A stretch of 45,489 nucleotides of DNA from an uncultured Lachnospiraceae bacterium (GTDB taxonomy: Bacteria > Bacillota > Clostridia > Lachnospirales > Lachnospiraceae): NCBI GenBank assembly GCA_946405185.1, contig CAMJGH010000014.1, positions 1 to 45,489 on the forward strand. Reading direction: 5' to 3'. Below are positions 1-6,988 of this stretch, piece by piece. The position numbers and the translations under genes were made by a program. Each line of letters starts with the position of its first letter. The stretch's first letter is position 1. A model generated the notes under the pieces. It ran no database searches. It saw nothing but the letters and a program-made list of their open reading frames with translations, and was not told the origin of the DNA.

Positions 1-888
1 CTCCATGAGCCGCAGCTGCGCGGCAAACGTGCGCGCGGTCTTACGGTAGGTTTCGGCCATCGGCCACAGCCACGCCAGATCCAGGTGCGCGTGCCCCACG
101 GCAAAGAATTCCGGCATGGTGCTGCCGTTGTGCGCGGCCAGCGCCGGCGCCAGCACCTCGCGCCCGCGGCGGTAGTCCGCCTTGCGGGCCTCGGCATCCT
201 GCTCAAAATCCACCGCCAGCGTGAAGTCCTTTAAAGCCTTCGCCACATGTGCGGCGCGCAGCGACGTGGGCTCCACCGAGTCCAGCACCCCCGCCAGCGT
301 CTCCACGTCCATCAGCAGCTGATAGGCGTCCTCGTTCCAGATGCCGAACGTCCCCTGCCGGATCACCTTGCGCAGCGCCGCTTCATCCGGCCCGTCGTAC
401 AGCCCCGGCAGCACCGGCCCGGTGCAGGTGTGGCCGGTCTCCTGCAGGAACGGGAACCAGTGGCCGGCGTAGGCCTCCAGCACCAGCGAGTACGTGTGCC
501 CGGGCTCGCCGCAGACGGTCAGCGCGTTGTCCGTCAGGAAGTGGTGGCGCTCCGTCACCCAGTCCGCGCGGTAGGTACCGAACTCTTTGCCGTCCACAAA
601 CACCGTGCACTCGGCATCCAGCCCCGGCTCAAAGACGATGCGCTGCCCCGCTGCCTCTTCCGGCAGCGTGACAGTGCTCACAAACCACCCGTACTCCCAC
701 TGGCGCCCCCACGCCTCGCCCGGGCGGACCGCCCGAAACGGCAGCTTCATGGCTTCGGACAGCGGCAGCTGTTCGGATGTGAACGACGCTTCCCAGGAAA
801 TCTCCCCCAGCGGGTGGTACAGGTCTTCCTTCAGCGTGCGGATCCAGTGGTCCAGTCTGGCGGACCATTCCGGTGATAAACGGTTCAT
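1..888 (-). CDS. Alpha-mannosidase, glycoside hydrolase family 38 (N-terminal 296 residues, runs off the window)
   Basis: Translating the minus strand from the ATG at 888 gives an unbroken frame to base 1. The start has an AGGAG five bases upstream. The first ~240 residues match the N-terminal domain seen in bacterial GH38 enzymes. The frame then enters the catalytic barrel with the motif GHAHLDLAWLWPMAETYRK, where the His-Ala-His-Leu-Asp cluster holds zinc ligands in this family. Full-length members are about 1000 residues, so roughly the last 700 lie beyond the left edge. GH38 enzymes release alpha-linked mannose, usually in the cytoplasm in bacteria because no signal peptide is present; none is visible here. 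A mannan or N-glycan scavenging role is inferred. The -10 box lies at 938-943. Confidence 0.9.
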   Translation of the reverse strand, partial: MNRLSPEWSARLDHWIRTLKEDLYHPLGEISWEASFTSEQLPLSEAMKLPFRAVRPGEAWGRQWEYGWFVSTVTLPEEAAGQRIVFEPGLDAECTVFVDGKEFGTYRADWVTERHHFLTDNALTVCGEPGHTYSLVLEAYAGHWFPFLQETGHTCTGPVLPGLYDGPDEAALRKVIRQGTFGIWNEDAYQLLMDVETLAGVLDSVEPTSLRAAHVAKALKDFTLAVDFEQDAEARKADYRRGREVLAPALAAHNGSTMPEFFAVGHAHLDLAWLWPMAETYRKTARTFAAQLRLME

Positions 889-937
889 GGCATTCTCCTG
901 CGGTTCGTTTCGGGCCGTGCCCGGGATAAGCAATCCG

Positions 938-943
938 ATTATA
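938..943 (-). promoter_or_regulatory. Probable -10 box for the GH38 gene
   Basis: TATAAT on the minus strand, 50 bases before the GH38 start and just downstream of the DUF2325 terminator. No good -35 hexamer lies 16-18 bases upstream (TTCCGT is the best), so this promoter may need an activator. Confidence 0.45.
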
Positions 944-968
944 GCGCATCCGGCAGGTTTACGGAACC

Positions 969-1000
969 AAAAAAAGGACCGCCGGCATCAGCCGGCGGCC
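969..1000 (-). terminator. Intrinsic terminator of the DUF2325 gene
   Basis: On the minus strand CCGCCGGC (998-991) pairs with GCCGGCGG (986-979) around a TGAT loop and is followed by a run of seven T (975-969). It sits 38 bases after the DUF2325 stop codon. Confidence 0.85.
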
Positions 1001-1037
1001 TGGAAAGGGGAAAAAGCAGATAGCAGGAATTGTCTGT

Positions 1038-1325
1038 TCACGCTCCGGCCGTCACTTCTGCCAGGACGCTGTGCAGCGCGGAGGCGCTGCTGCTTTTTAC
1101 ATGCACCACGGGGATGCGGTTGCGTTTGGCCTCCTGGGAGGCGCTGATGACCATTTTGTGGGAGACGGTGTTGGTAAAGAGGATCAGCAGATCCGGCACG
1201 CCCATCTTTTTCTTCAGAGACCCGTGCTCTTTGGTGAACACTTTGGCTTTGCAGCCGTGCTCCTTGCAGATAGTCTCGTACTGTTTTTCCATGCACTCGT
1301 TCCCGCCGACGATGACAACACTCAT
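1038..1325 (-). CDS. DUF2325 domain protein
   Basis: 95 residues, beginning with a beta strand (MSVVIVGGNE), followed by alternating helices and strands. This is the whole length of the small DUF2325 family. The biochemical role of the family is not known; members are common in anaerobic Bacillota and, from memory, often lie near ferrous-iron (Feo) genes. The start has AAAGGAG seven bases upstream. The gene stands alone, with its own promoter (1366-1394) and terminator (969-1000). Its transcription start is covered by a palindrome resembling DtxR/MntR boxes (1342-1357), which suggests metal-responsive expression. That link is inferred. Confidence 0.85.
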   Translation of the reverse strand: MSVVIVGGNECMEKQYETICKEHGCKAKVFTKEHGSLKKKMGVPDLLILFTNTVSHKMVISASQEAKRNRIPVVHVKSSSASALHSVLAEVTAGA

Positions 1326-1341
1326 GGGAGACTCCTTTTGT

Positions 1342-1357
1342 GTTAGGTATAACTAAC
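1342..1357. promoter_or_regulatory. Candidate DtxR/IdeR/MntR-like operator
   Basis: GTTAGGTATAACTAAC has perfect 5-base arms (GTTAG/CTAAC) and resembles the TTAGG-n-CCTAA core bound by DtxR-family metal repressors. It lies 9-24 bases downstream of the -10 box, where a bound repressor would block initiation or early elongation. Confidence 0.5.
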
Positions 1358-1365
1358 TTGATGAC

Positions 1366-1394
1366 ATCCTATCATCTCTCTCCTCCCGTGTCAA
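1366..1394 (-). promoter_or_regulatory. Sigma-A promoter of the DUF2325 gene
   Basis: Minus strand: -35 TTGACA (1394-1389), 17-base spacer, -10 TAGGAT (1371-1366). The start codon is 41 bases downstream of the -10. Confidence 0.8.
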
Positions 1395-1578
1395 TCACCG
1401 TTTTTACGCTCCTCCTGTGCGGTTTTATCCTGTTTTTCGGATATTCACAGTTCTTCTTTTGCATTTGGCATGGCCAGACGGCAGCTGATGGCGTATGCTG
1501 TCACAGGATGGCATTGTCTGCGCAGCAGCACCGGAACCGGTGCCCGGGCGCTTTTCCTGTCGGAAACGGAGGTTTTCC

Positions 1579-2748
1579 ATGCAGAATTATGTTCACGATA
1601 TCCCCACCAGACTGTACTTCGGCAAAGGTGTGGTGGCCGCACACCTGACCGGGGCGCTGTCCGCTTACGGAAAGCGCGTCCTGCTGGCCTACGGCGGCGG
1701 TTCCATCAAGCGCACCGGCCTGTATGATGAGATCACCGCTCTGCTGCGCGAGGGCGGCTTCTCGTGGTGCGAGCTCACCGGCATCGAGCCGAACCCGCGC
1801 ATCGAGTCGGTCGCCGAAGGCGTGCGCCTGTGCAAAGAGAACGCCGTGGATGTGATCCTGGCCGTGGGCGGCGGCAGCGTGATCGACTGCTGCAAGGCCG
1901 TGGCCGCCGGCGTCTACTGGGAGGGGGACCTCTGGCAGATGGTGCTGACCATCCCGCGCGGCTCCCGCACCCTGCCGCTGGTGGACATCCTGACCATCGC
2001 GGCCACCGGGTCGGAGTTTGACGGCGGCGGCGTCATCACCAACCTCGCCACCAACGAGAAGCTGCCGGCGTTCTTCACCTACCCGGCCGTCTCTTTATGC
2101 GACCCGGAACTCACCTACAGCGTGCCGGCTTACCAGACGGCCGCCGGCTCCGCGGACATCATGAGCCACATCTTTGAGGGTTACTTCTCCCGCACCGATG
2201 ACTGCGACCTGTCCGACGGCATCGCCGAGTCCATCCTGCGCTCGGTCATGGCCAACTGCCCAATTGCTCTGAAAGACCCGGCTAACTACACGGCCCGCGC
2301 CAACCTCATGACCGCCGCCACCGTGGCCTGCTCCGGCATCCCGGAGTACGGCAAAGTCCGCACCGGCTGGCCCTGCCACCAGATGGAGCACGACCTCTCC
2401 GCCTGGTACGACATCACCCACGGCGCCGGCCTGGCCATCCTCACGCCCCGCTGGATGCGCCACCTCCTGAAAAAAGACCCGTCCATGACCGGACGGTTTG
2501 TCAAGTTTGCCACCCGGGTGATGGGCCTGACGGGCACTGACGACACCGCCCTGGCCTACGCCGCCATCGACGCGCTGGAAGCCTATTTTGCCTCCACCGG
2601 CCTGCCGCAGACCCTCGGAGAACTGGGCATCACCGACGAGCACTTCGCCGAAATGGCCGCCCATGTCAACGCCGTAAAACACCTGGACAGGGCAGACCTG
2701 CCGCTGTCCGATGAGGAGATCGTACAGATCTTTCGGGCATGCCTGTAA
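1579..2748 (+). CDS. Iron-containing alcohol dehydrogenase (YqhD/BDH type)
   Basis: 389 residues, the normal length. The ATG at 1579 is chosen because GGAGG lies seven bases upstream and MQNYVHDIPTRLYFGKG is the usual family N-terminus; a longer frame from 1495 has no support. The nucleotide-binding motif GGGSVIDCCK is at 97-106 and AATGSE at 141-146. Metal ligands Asp193, His197, His267 and His281 are all present at the spacing of E. coli YqhD. It should reduce aldehydes to alcohols with NAD(P)H in the cytoplasm, a fermentative or detoxifying role; the substrate cannot be read from sequence. Bases 1395-1578 upstream hold a small CACCG/CGGTG hairpin but no convincing promoter. Confidence 0.93.
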   Translation: MQNYVHDIPTRLYFGKGVVAAHLTGALSAYGKRVLLAYGGGSIKRTGLYDEITALLREGGFSWCELTGIEPNPRIESVAEGVRLCKENAVDVILAVGGGSVIDCCKAVAAGVYWEGDLWQMVLTIPRGSRTLPLVDILTIAATGSEFDGGGVITNLATNEKLPAFFTYPAVSLCDPELTYSVPAYQTAAGSADIMSHIFEGYFSRTDDCDLSDGIAESILRSVMANCPIALKDPANYTARANLMTAATVACSGIPEYGKVRTGWPCHQMEHDLSAWYDITHGAGLAILTPRWMRHLLKKDPSMTGRFVKFATRVMGLTGTDDTALAYAAIDALEAYFASTGLPQTLGELGITDEHFAEMAAHVNAVKHLDRADLPLSDEEIVQIFRACL

Positions 2749-2752
2749 AACA

Positions 2753-2807
2753 GCAGGGGACGTATCCGTTCTGATGCATTCCGCACCAGAACGGATACGT
2801 CCCCTGC
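2753..2807. repeat. Long perfect inverted repeat of the GGGGACGT type
   Basis: Two perfect 21-base arms (2753-2773 and 2787-2807) surround a 13-base centre whose ends also pair with one mismatch. The arms carry GGGGACGTATCC. The element starts five bases after the alcohol dehydrogenase stop and lies between two convergent genes, so the RNA hairpin could end or protect both transcripts, but there is no T-run. It belongs with the elements at 29792-29899 and 42428-42475. Confidence 0.85.
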
Positions 2808-2835
2808 CGGTTCCCGGAGGATCTTTCCGTTGTGT

Positions 2836-3594
2836 TCAATCCGTTTTTTCCGCCGTCAGGACGAACTCCGGCATGAGGCTTGCCGCTTGCGGCACCTCGA
2901 TGCCGAACTGATGCCGGTTGACGTCCATATCCACCCAGAAACGCCCCATTCCCAGACGCGAGAGCAGCTGCAGGTCCCAGAAGGGACGGCTCTCATCTGC
3001 GATATACAGGCTGGAGGCGATATCGTTGCGCTCCCGCAGCATGGCCAGGCTCCTGGCCGGATGGGCATACCCGCCGTAATTCTCCTGTGCGTGCTTCTCT
3101 GTCACGCCGGCGGCGTCCTGCTGCCGGAAAGCCTGGGCGTAGTTGGCGTCCGCGTTCATAAGCTTTCCTCCCGGCGCCAGCACACGCACCATCTCTGCGT
3201 AGGCTTTGGCCGGATCCGGCAGCGTCCAGGTGACATTGCGCGTGAAGATGAAATCAAAAGCCCCGTCTTCAAACCGCAGGTTCTGGGCGTCCATCTGACA
3301 GAAAACGATATCCTCAAAGCCCAGCTTTCCGGCATTCTCGCGGGCGTTGCGCAGCATATCTTCCGAATAGTCGATGGCCGTTACCCTGCACCCGAGTCCG
3401 CACAGGATAAAGGCGAAGAAACCGCCGCCGGTCCCCAGATCCAGCACGCGAAGGCCCTCTCCTGCCGGCAGATGCTGTCGGATCAGTGTTTCCCACCACT
3501 CTTTTTTCTTTCCCTGCATGTCCACGTACCGGGCATCGCCGAATTCGTCCGCCCGCCGTGACCAGTACGCGTTGATCCTCTCCTGAATCTCCAT
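2836..3594 (-). CDS. Class I SAM-dependent methyltransferase in a metal-importer operon
   Basis: 252 residues. VLDLGTGGGFFAF at about 50-62 is the SAM-binding motif I. ITAIDYSEDML (acidic loop of motif II) and FDFIFTRNVTWTL with VLAPGGKL (motif post I/III) follow in order. The N-terminus begins IQERINAYWSRRADEF, typical of the UbiE/BioC-like fold. It is the last gene of the operon: the ATG lies nine bases after the ATPase stop and AAAGGAAA precedes it. Methyltransferases of this type often sit beside FecCD-type importers. Whether it modifies a metallophore, a chelate or something else is unknown. The gene faces the alcohol dehydrogenase and ends at the inverted repeat 2753-2807. Confidence 0.88.
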   Translation of the reverse strand: MEIQERINAYWSRRADEFGDARYVDMQGKKKEWWETLIRQHLPAGEGLRVLDLGTGGGFFAFILCGLGCRVTAIDYSEDMLRNARENAGKLGFEDIVFCQMDAQNLRFEDGAFDFIFTRNVTWTLPDPAKAYAEMVRVLAPGGKLMNADANYAQAFRQQDAAGVTEKHAQENYGGYAHPARSLAMLRERNDIASSLYIADESRPFWDLQLLSRLGMGRFWVDMDVNRHQFGIEVPQAASLMPEFVLTAEKTD

Positions 3595-3603
3595 GGTTTC
3601 CTT

Positions 3604-4398
3604 TCAAAAATGATACCCGGCCGTCACCGCCGGAGCGATCACCTGCATGACCGGCCGGCCTTCGCTTCCTTCCGTTACCCGCACCTGCACACCATACGCT
3701 TCGCGGATATGTTCCTCCGTGATCACCTCCGCCGGCGTTCCCATGCGGTAGACCGTCCCATCCTTCAGCAGCACCAGCCGGTCCGCAAAGCGGGAGGCCA
3801 TGTTCAGGTCATGCAGCGTCAGCAGGGTAGCCGTCTTTTTCTGATGCGTGTATTCCTTCACGAGTTCCAGCACCTGAAGTTCGTGGATCAGGTCCAGATT
3901 GGCGGTCGGTTCGTCCATGATCAGCACCGACGGATCCCGCACCAGCGTCTGAGCGGCATCCACCATGCGTCGCTGCCCGCCGCTCAGCGCGTAGAACGGG
4001 CGTGCGGCCAGGCTTTCCAGATGAAGCATCCGGAGGATTGAAGCAGCTTTTTCCACGTCTTCGTCCTGAACCCTCAGGTTCAGGGTGCCAAGCCTCCCCA
4101 GCAGCACCACATCCAATACCGACAGCCCGGACATCAGGGCACCTTCCTGGGTCATGTAGCCGACCGTATCAGAGAGCCGGCGATAGGAATACTCCCTCCG
4201 ATCCCTGCCGCCGATCCGCGTGATGCCGCCTCCCTTCAGGTATCCAAGCAGGCATTTCAGCAGCGTCGTCTTGCCTGTACCGTTAGCACCGATGATCACC
4301 GTCACGTCGCCTTCAGCTGCCTCAAAAGAGATGTCACGCAGCACCGGGGCCTTTTCTTTTGGGTAGGTGTAACAGATATGTTCGGCTGTCAGGTTCAT
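3604..4398 (-). CDS. Iron/metallophore-type ABC importer, ATP-binding subunit (FepC/BtuD family)
   Basis: 264 residues from the ATG at 4398, which overlaps the permease stop by four bases (ATGA); a longer frame runs back inside the permease gene and is rejected. Walker A GANGTGKTT is at 37-45, then the Q-loop region MTQEG, signature SGGQRR, Walker B VLIMDEPTAND-like (MDEPTANLD) and the switch His in LLTLHDLN. It energises import by the permease at 4395-5453. The unusually long tail after the switch His is ordinary for the FepC group. Substrate is set by the binding protein, not by this subunit. Confidence 0.95.
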   Translation of the reverse strand: MNLTAEHICYTYPKEKAPVLRDISFEAAEGDVTVIIGANGTGKTTLLKCLLGYLKGGGITRIGGRDRREYSYRRLSDTVGYMTQEGALMSGLSVLDVVLLGRLGTLNLRVQDEDVEKAASILRMLHLESLAARPFYALSGGQRRMVDAAQTLVRDPSVLIMDEPTANLDLIHELQVLELVKEYTHQKKTATLLTLHDLNMASRFADRLVLLKDGTVYRMGTPAEVITEEHIREAYGVQVRVTEGSEGRPVMQVIAPAVTAGYHF

Positions 4399-5453
4399 CG
4401 GACACCACCTCCCCGGTTTTTCCGAAAGACCAGCGAGAAGAAGAACGGTACACCGATCAGCGACGTGACGATGCCGATGGGAAAGACCGCCCCCGGCTGC
4501 AGGATCTTGGAGATCACCGATGCCGCCGACAGCAAGACCGCGCCGCACAGGGCTGACACCGGCATATAAAAGCGCTGATCCTCCCCCACAAGCATTCGGG
4601 CGATGTGAGGACCCGCCAGGCCGATAAAGCCGATCGACCCCGTAAAGCAGACCGACACCGCAGCCATCAGTGAGATCAGGAAAAAGGCCTTCAGTTTCAG
4701 GCGGGAGACGTTGACGCCCAGGCTTTCCGCCCGGGCATCGCCCATCGTCAGAGCGGTGTATTTCCAGGCGTCACCAAAGATCAGCGGAGCGGTAACGCCC
4801 GCTACAGTCGCGGTCAGTCCCAGTTTATACCAGTCCGTCCGCTGCAGGGAACCGAAGGACCAGAACACGATGCTCTGGTTCTGGTCCTCCGACGCCCCAT
4901 ACTGCAGCAGGGCCTGCATGGCCTGGAACAGAAACAGGCAGGCGATGCCTGAAAGCACCAGAGACCCGCTGTTCACATGTCTGCGTCCCATCAGGTAGAT
5001 CATCACACAGATGAGCATGGCGAACAGAAAGGCCAGACCGGATGTGGCCACGGCCCCCAGCCCCAGCACGATCGCCAGAGAGGCGCCAAAGCCCGCCGCT
5101 GTTCCCACGCCCAGCGTGTAGGGGCTGGCCAGCGGGTTGTGCAGGATTGTCTGCATGACCGCACCGGACGTGCCCAGTGAGAAGCCGATCACCAGCGCCA
5201 TCAGCGCGATGGGGAGACGCATTCTGATCACGATCACATAGGTACCAGACGCCGCCTGCGCCGGATGCAGCAGACAGGCGAGTACCTCACCGGCTGTCAG
5301 TCGGTAAGCCGGGGAAGCCGCAGCCGTCAGCACATCTGTCACACAGGTGAGCGCACACAGCACGGCCAGCGCCGCGATCAGCGCCCACTTGCGGCGGTTC
5401 TGCCGCTGATAGACCGCATGAATGCCGCGGCCCTGCCCCGCGCCGCGCTCCAT
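4395..5453 (-). CDS. FecCD-family ABC importer permease
   Basis: 352 residues from the ATG at 5453, whose first bases overlap the stop of the binding-protein gene (TGATG). An alternative ATG at 5486 would overlap that gene by 34 bases; neither has a strong Shine-Dalgarno sequence, so coupling favours 5453. Eight to ten hydrophobic segments are visible. The hallmark GSIGFIGLAGPHIARMLVG lies near the C-terminal third, the loop that contacts the ATPase in this family. The MRLPIALMALVIGFSLGTSGAVMQ stretch is the other conserved signature (residues in two blocks around RLP and GA-MQ). It forms the membrane channel for iron chelates, haem or cobalamin. Confidence 0.94.
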   Translation of the reverse strand: MERGAGQGRGIHAVYQRQNRRKWALIAALAVLCALTCVTDVLTAAASPAYRLTAGEVLACLLHPAQAASGTYVIVIRMRLPIALMALVIGFSLGTSGAVMQTILHNPLASPYTLGVGTAAGFGASLAIVLGLGAVATSGLAFLFAMLICVMIYLMGRRHVNSGSLVLSGIACLFLFQAMQALLQYGASEDQNQSIVFWSFGSLQRTDWYKLGLTATVAGVTAPLIFGDAWKYTALTMGDARAESLGVNVSRLKLKAFFLISLMAAVSVCFTGSIGFIGLAGPHIARMLVGEDQRFYMPVSALCGAVLLSAASVISKILQPGAVFPIGIVTSLIGVPFFFSLVFRKNRGGGVR

Positions 5454-6688
5454 CACTCGTTCCCGTCTGTCAAGGAAAGAGTCCATATGCCATCCAGCTT
5501 CACCGGCATGAAACGCTCAAAGAATTCCGCCAGATTCGCTTCCGGATCCAGATCCGCAAAGTGTTCCGGCTGGATCTGTTTGGCCAGGAACTGGGCACCG
5601 GCAAAATCGAAGATATGACGGCTCAGGTCGTGATAGACTGCGCCGAGACGTTCGGACTTGACAGCGGAAAGATCGCTCCAGCCTTCGCGGGCTTCATAGG
5701 CCTTCAGATGGTCAGCTGCCAGCGCTCTGTCCGCACCGTACCCCAGCACCACGTTGTCGCTGACATCGCTGCGGGGGCTGCAGGTGAAGATGATCACCTC
5801 CGGATCCGCCGAGATGACCTGCTCCGGCGCGATCTCCACACTGGCACCCTCCATGCCGGCGGCAATGTTGACGCCGCCGCACTCGCGGATCAGGGCGCCC
5901 CACATCTGCTCCGACCAGGTGTTGCCGTACTGGCCGGGGCCCATGGAAAACTCCATGTAGACGCGCGGACGCTCTTCGTCCGTCAGGTCTTTCAGACCGT
6001 CCTCGATCACCTTCATCTGATCCGCATAGAACCCGGCGATCTCCTCGGCGCGCTCCTCCTCGCCGAGGACCGTTCCCAACAGGCGGATGCTCTGGCAGTG
6101 AGTCTCCACGGTCTGGGCATGGAAATCGACGAACACGCACTCGATGCCGGCATCGCTCAGGTTCTGAAAAGCCGGTTCCAGGGCATTGTAGTTAGCACCG
6201 GTCGAGGAAGCCAGCACAACATCGGGCTGCAGGCTGATGATGGATTCGATGGAAATGTCGCCATTGTACCCGACATCCGGAATCTCTTCCAGCTGCGGGA
6301 AAACCGCGGTGAAGGCATTGTAGGCATCCTCCCGGCGCCCCTTCCAGTAGCCATGGCTCCAGCCGGCCAGCCTGTCAATGCCTTCGGCGCCTGCCACGGC
6401 AAAGTATTCCTCCATATTGAACGTAACGACAACCTTCTGCACATCGGCCGGAATGGTCACAGTGCGGCCTTTCATATCCGTGACTTCAATGGTGTCTGCG
6501 CCGACGGGGTTGGCGGCTTCTTCGGAAGAGGAGGGTGAGGCCGTCTCCGAAGGAGCCGGCGCCTGTGATACGGGAACGGACGCTGCCGGAGCGGATGACG
6601 ACGTGGCAGCGGACGGGGCATTGCCGCAGCCGGTCAGCAGGACGGCCGTCATGAGGACGGCCAGGATCATGAACTGGATCTTTTTCAT
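5453..6688 (-). CDS. Iron/metallophore-type ABC importer, substrate-binding lipoprotein
   Basis: 411 residues. It starts with a lipoprotein signal ending in LLTGC (lipidated Cys21), followed by a low-complexity Ala/Ser/Pro/Glu linker to about residue 65. The class III binding-protein (periplasmic-binding-protein 2) fold then begins with the typical DMKGRTVTIPADVQKVVV. LQPDVVLAS and the closing-lobe motif ADPEVIIFT are characteristic of FepB/BtuF-like proteins. Lipid anchoring places it on the outer face of the membrane. The first gene of the four-gene operon, it has a promoter at 6830-6858 and a long structured leader. The ligand (ferric chelate, haem, cobalamin or another metal chelate) cannot be read from sequence. 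Confidence 0.92.
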   Translation of the reverse strand: MKKIQFMILAVLMTAVLLTGCGNAPSAATSSSAPAASVPVSQAPAPSETASPSSSEEAANPVGADTIEVTDMKGRTVTIPADVQKVVVTFNMEEYFAVAGAEGIDRLAGWSHGYWKGRREDAYNAFTAVFPQLEEIPDVGYNGDISIESIISLQPDVVLASSTGANYNALEPAFQNLSDAGIECVFVDFHAQTVETHCQSIRLLGTVLGEEERAEEIAGFYADQMKVIEDGLKDLTDEERPRVYMEFSMGPGQYGNTWSEQMWGALIRECGGVNIAAGMEGASVEIAPEQVISADPEVIIFTCSPRSDVSDNVVLGYGADRALAADHLKAYEAREGWSDLSAVKSERLGAVYHDLSRHIFDFAGAQFLAKQIQPEHFADLDPEANLAEFFERFMPVKLDGIWTLSLTDGNE

Positions 6689-6826
6689 TGGTTATTTTCC
6701 TCACAAAAAAAGCATATTATCTCCGCTTCCGGGAGAACCTATGCCTTCCTGACATACTTCTGTTTTGACGGTTACCGACTGACTTGTGCGCTTCCGCGCA
6801 TTCCTTCACTGCCTTCTGGCAGCCCG
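6689..6826 (-). promoter_or_regulatory. Structured 5' leader with four GGA-loop hairpins, ahead of the metal importer operon
   Basis: Reading the minus strand, four short hairpins follow each other: CTGCC-AGAA-GGCAG (6822-6809), TGCGC-GGAA-GCGCA (6800-6787), TATGTC-AGGAA-GGCATA (6756-6740) and TCTCC-CGGAAGC-GGAGA (6736-6720). Three expose GGAA in the loop and one AGAA. It does not match the cobalamin riboswitch consensus I know. It may be a protein-binding leader (CsrA-type sites are GGA in loops) or an undescribed regulatory RNA. It ends before the weak GAGGAAAAT ribosome-binding site of the binding protein. Confidence 0.45.
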
Positions 6827-6829
6827 TTC

Positions 6830-6858
6830 ATGATAGCACAGGCGAACATGCTTGTCAC
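6830..6858 (-). promoter_or_regulatory. Promoter of the metal importer operon
   Basis: Minus strand: -35 GTGACA (6858-6853), 17-base spacer, -10 TATCAT (6835-6830). This predicts a leader of about 135 bases. Confidence 0.65.
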
Positions 6859-6885
6859 GCTTTTTTTCAGGAAGAGAAAGCCGAT

Positions 6886-6914
6886 TTGCAATCCTGCATC
6901 AATAGGGGTATGAT
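6886..6914 (+). promoter_or_regulatory. Promoter of the acyltransferase/DUF6320/hydrolase cluster
   Basis: -35 TTGCAA (6886-6891), 17-base spacer, -10 TATGAT (6909-6914), back to back with the importer promoter and 75 bases before the first start codon. Confidence 0.65.
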
Positions 6915-6988
6915 AAACCATGTCTTTTTTATGAGGAAAAAACCATTGCCGGAAGATGCTCTGCGGACCGGCGGAAAGGAGAACGCAC

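Noticed and set aside
1395..1578. A regulatory RNA before the alcohol dehydrogenase.
   Set aside because: Only one small CACCG/CGGTG hairpin is visible, with no consensus of a known class and no convincing promoter.
6689..6826. Cobalamin riboswitch before the FecCD-type importer.
   Set aside because: The conserved B12-box (GCCACTG-type) and core sequences are not present; only short independent hairpins are seen.
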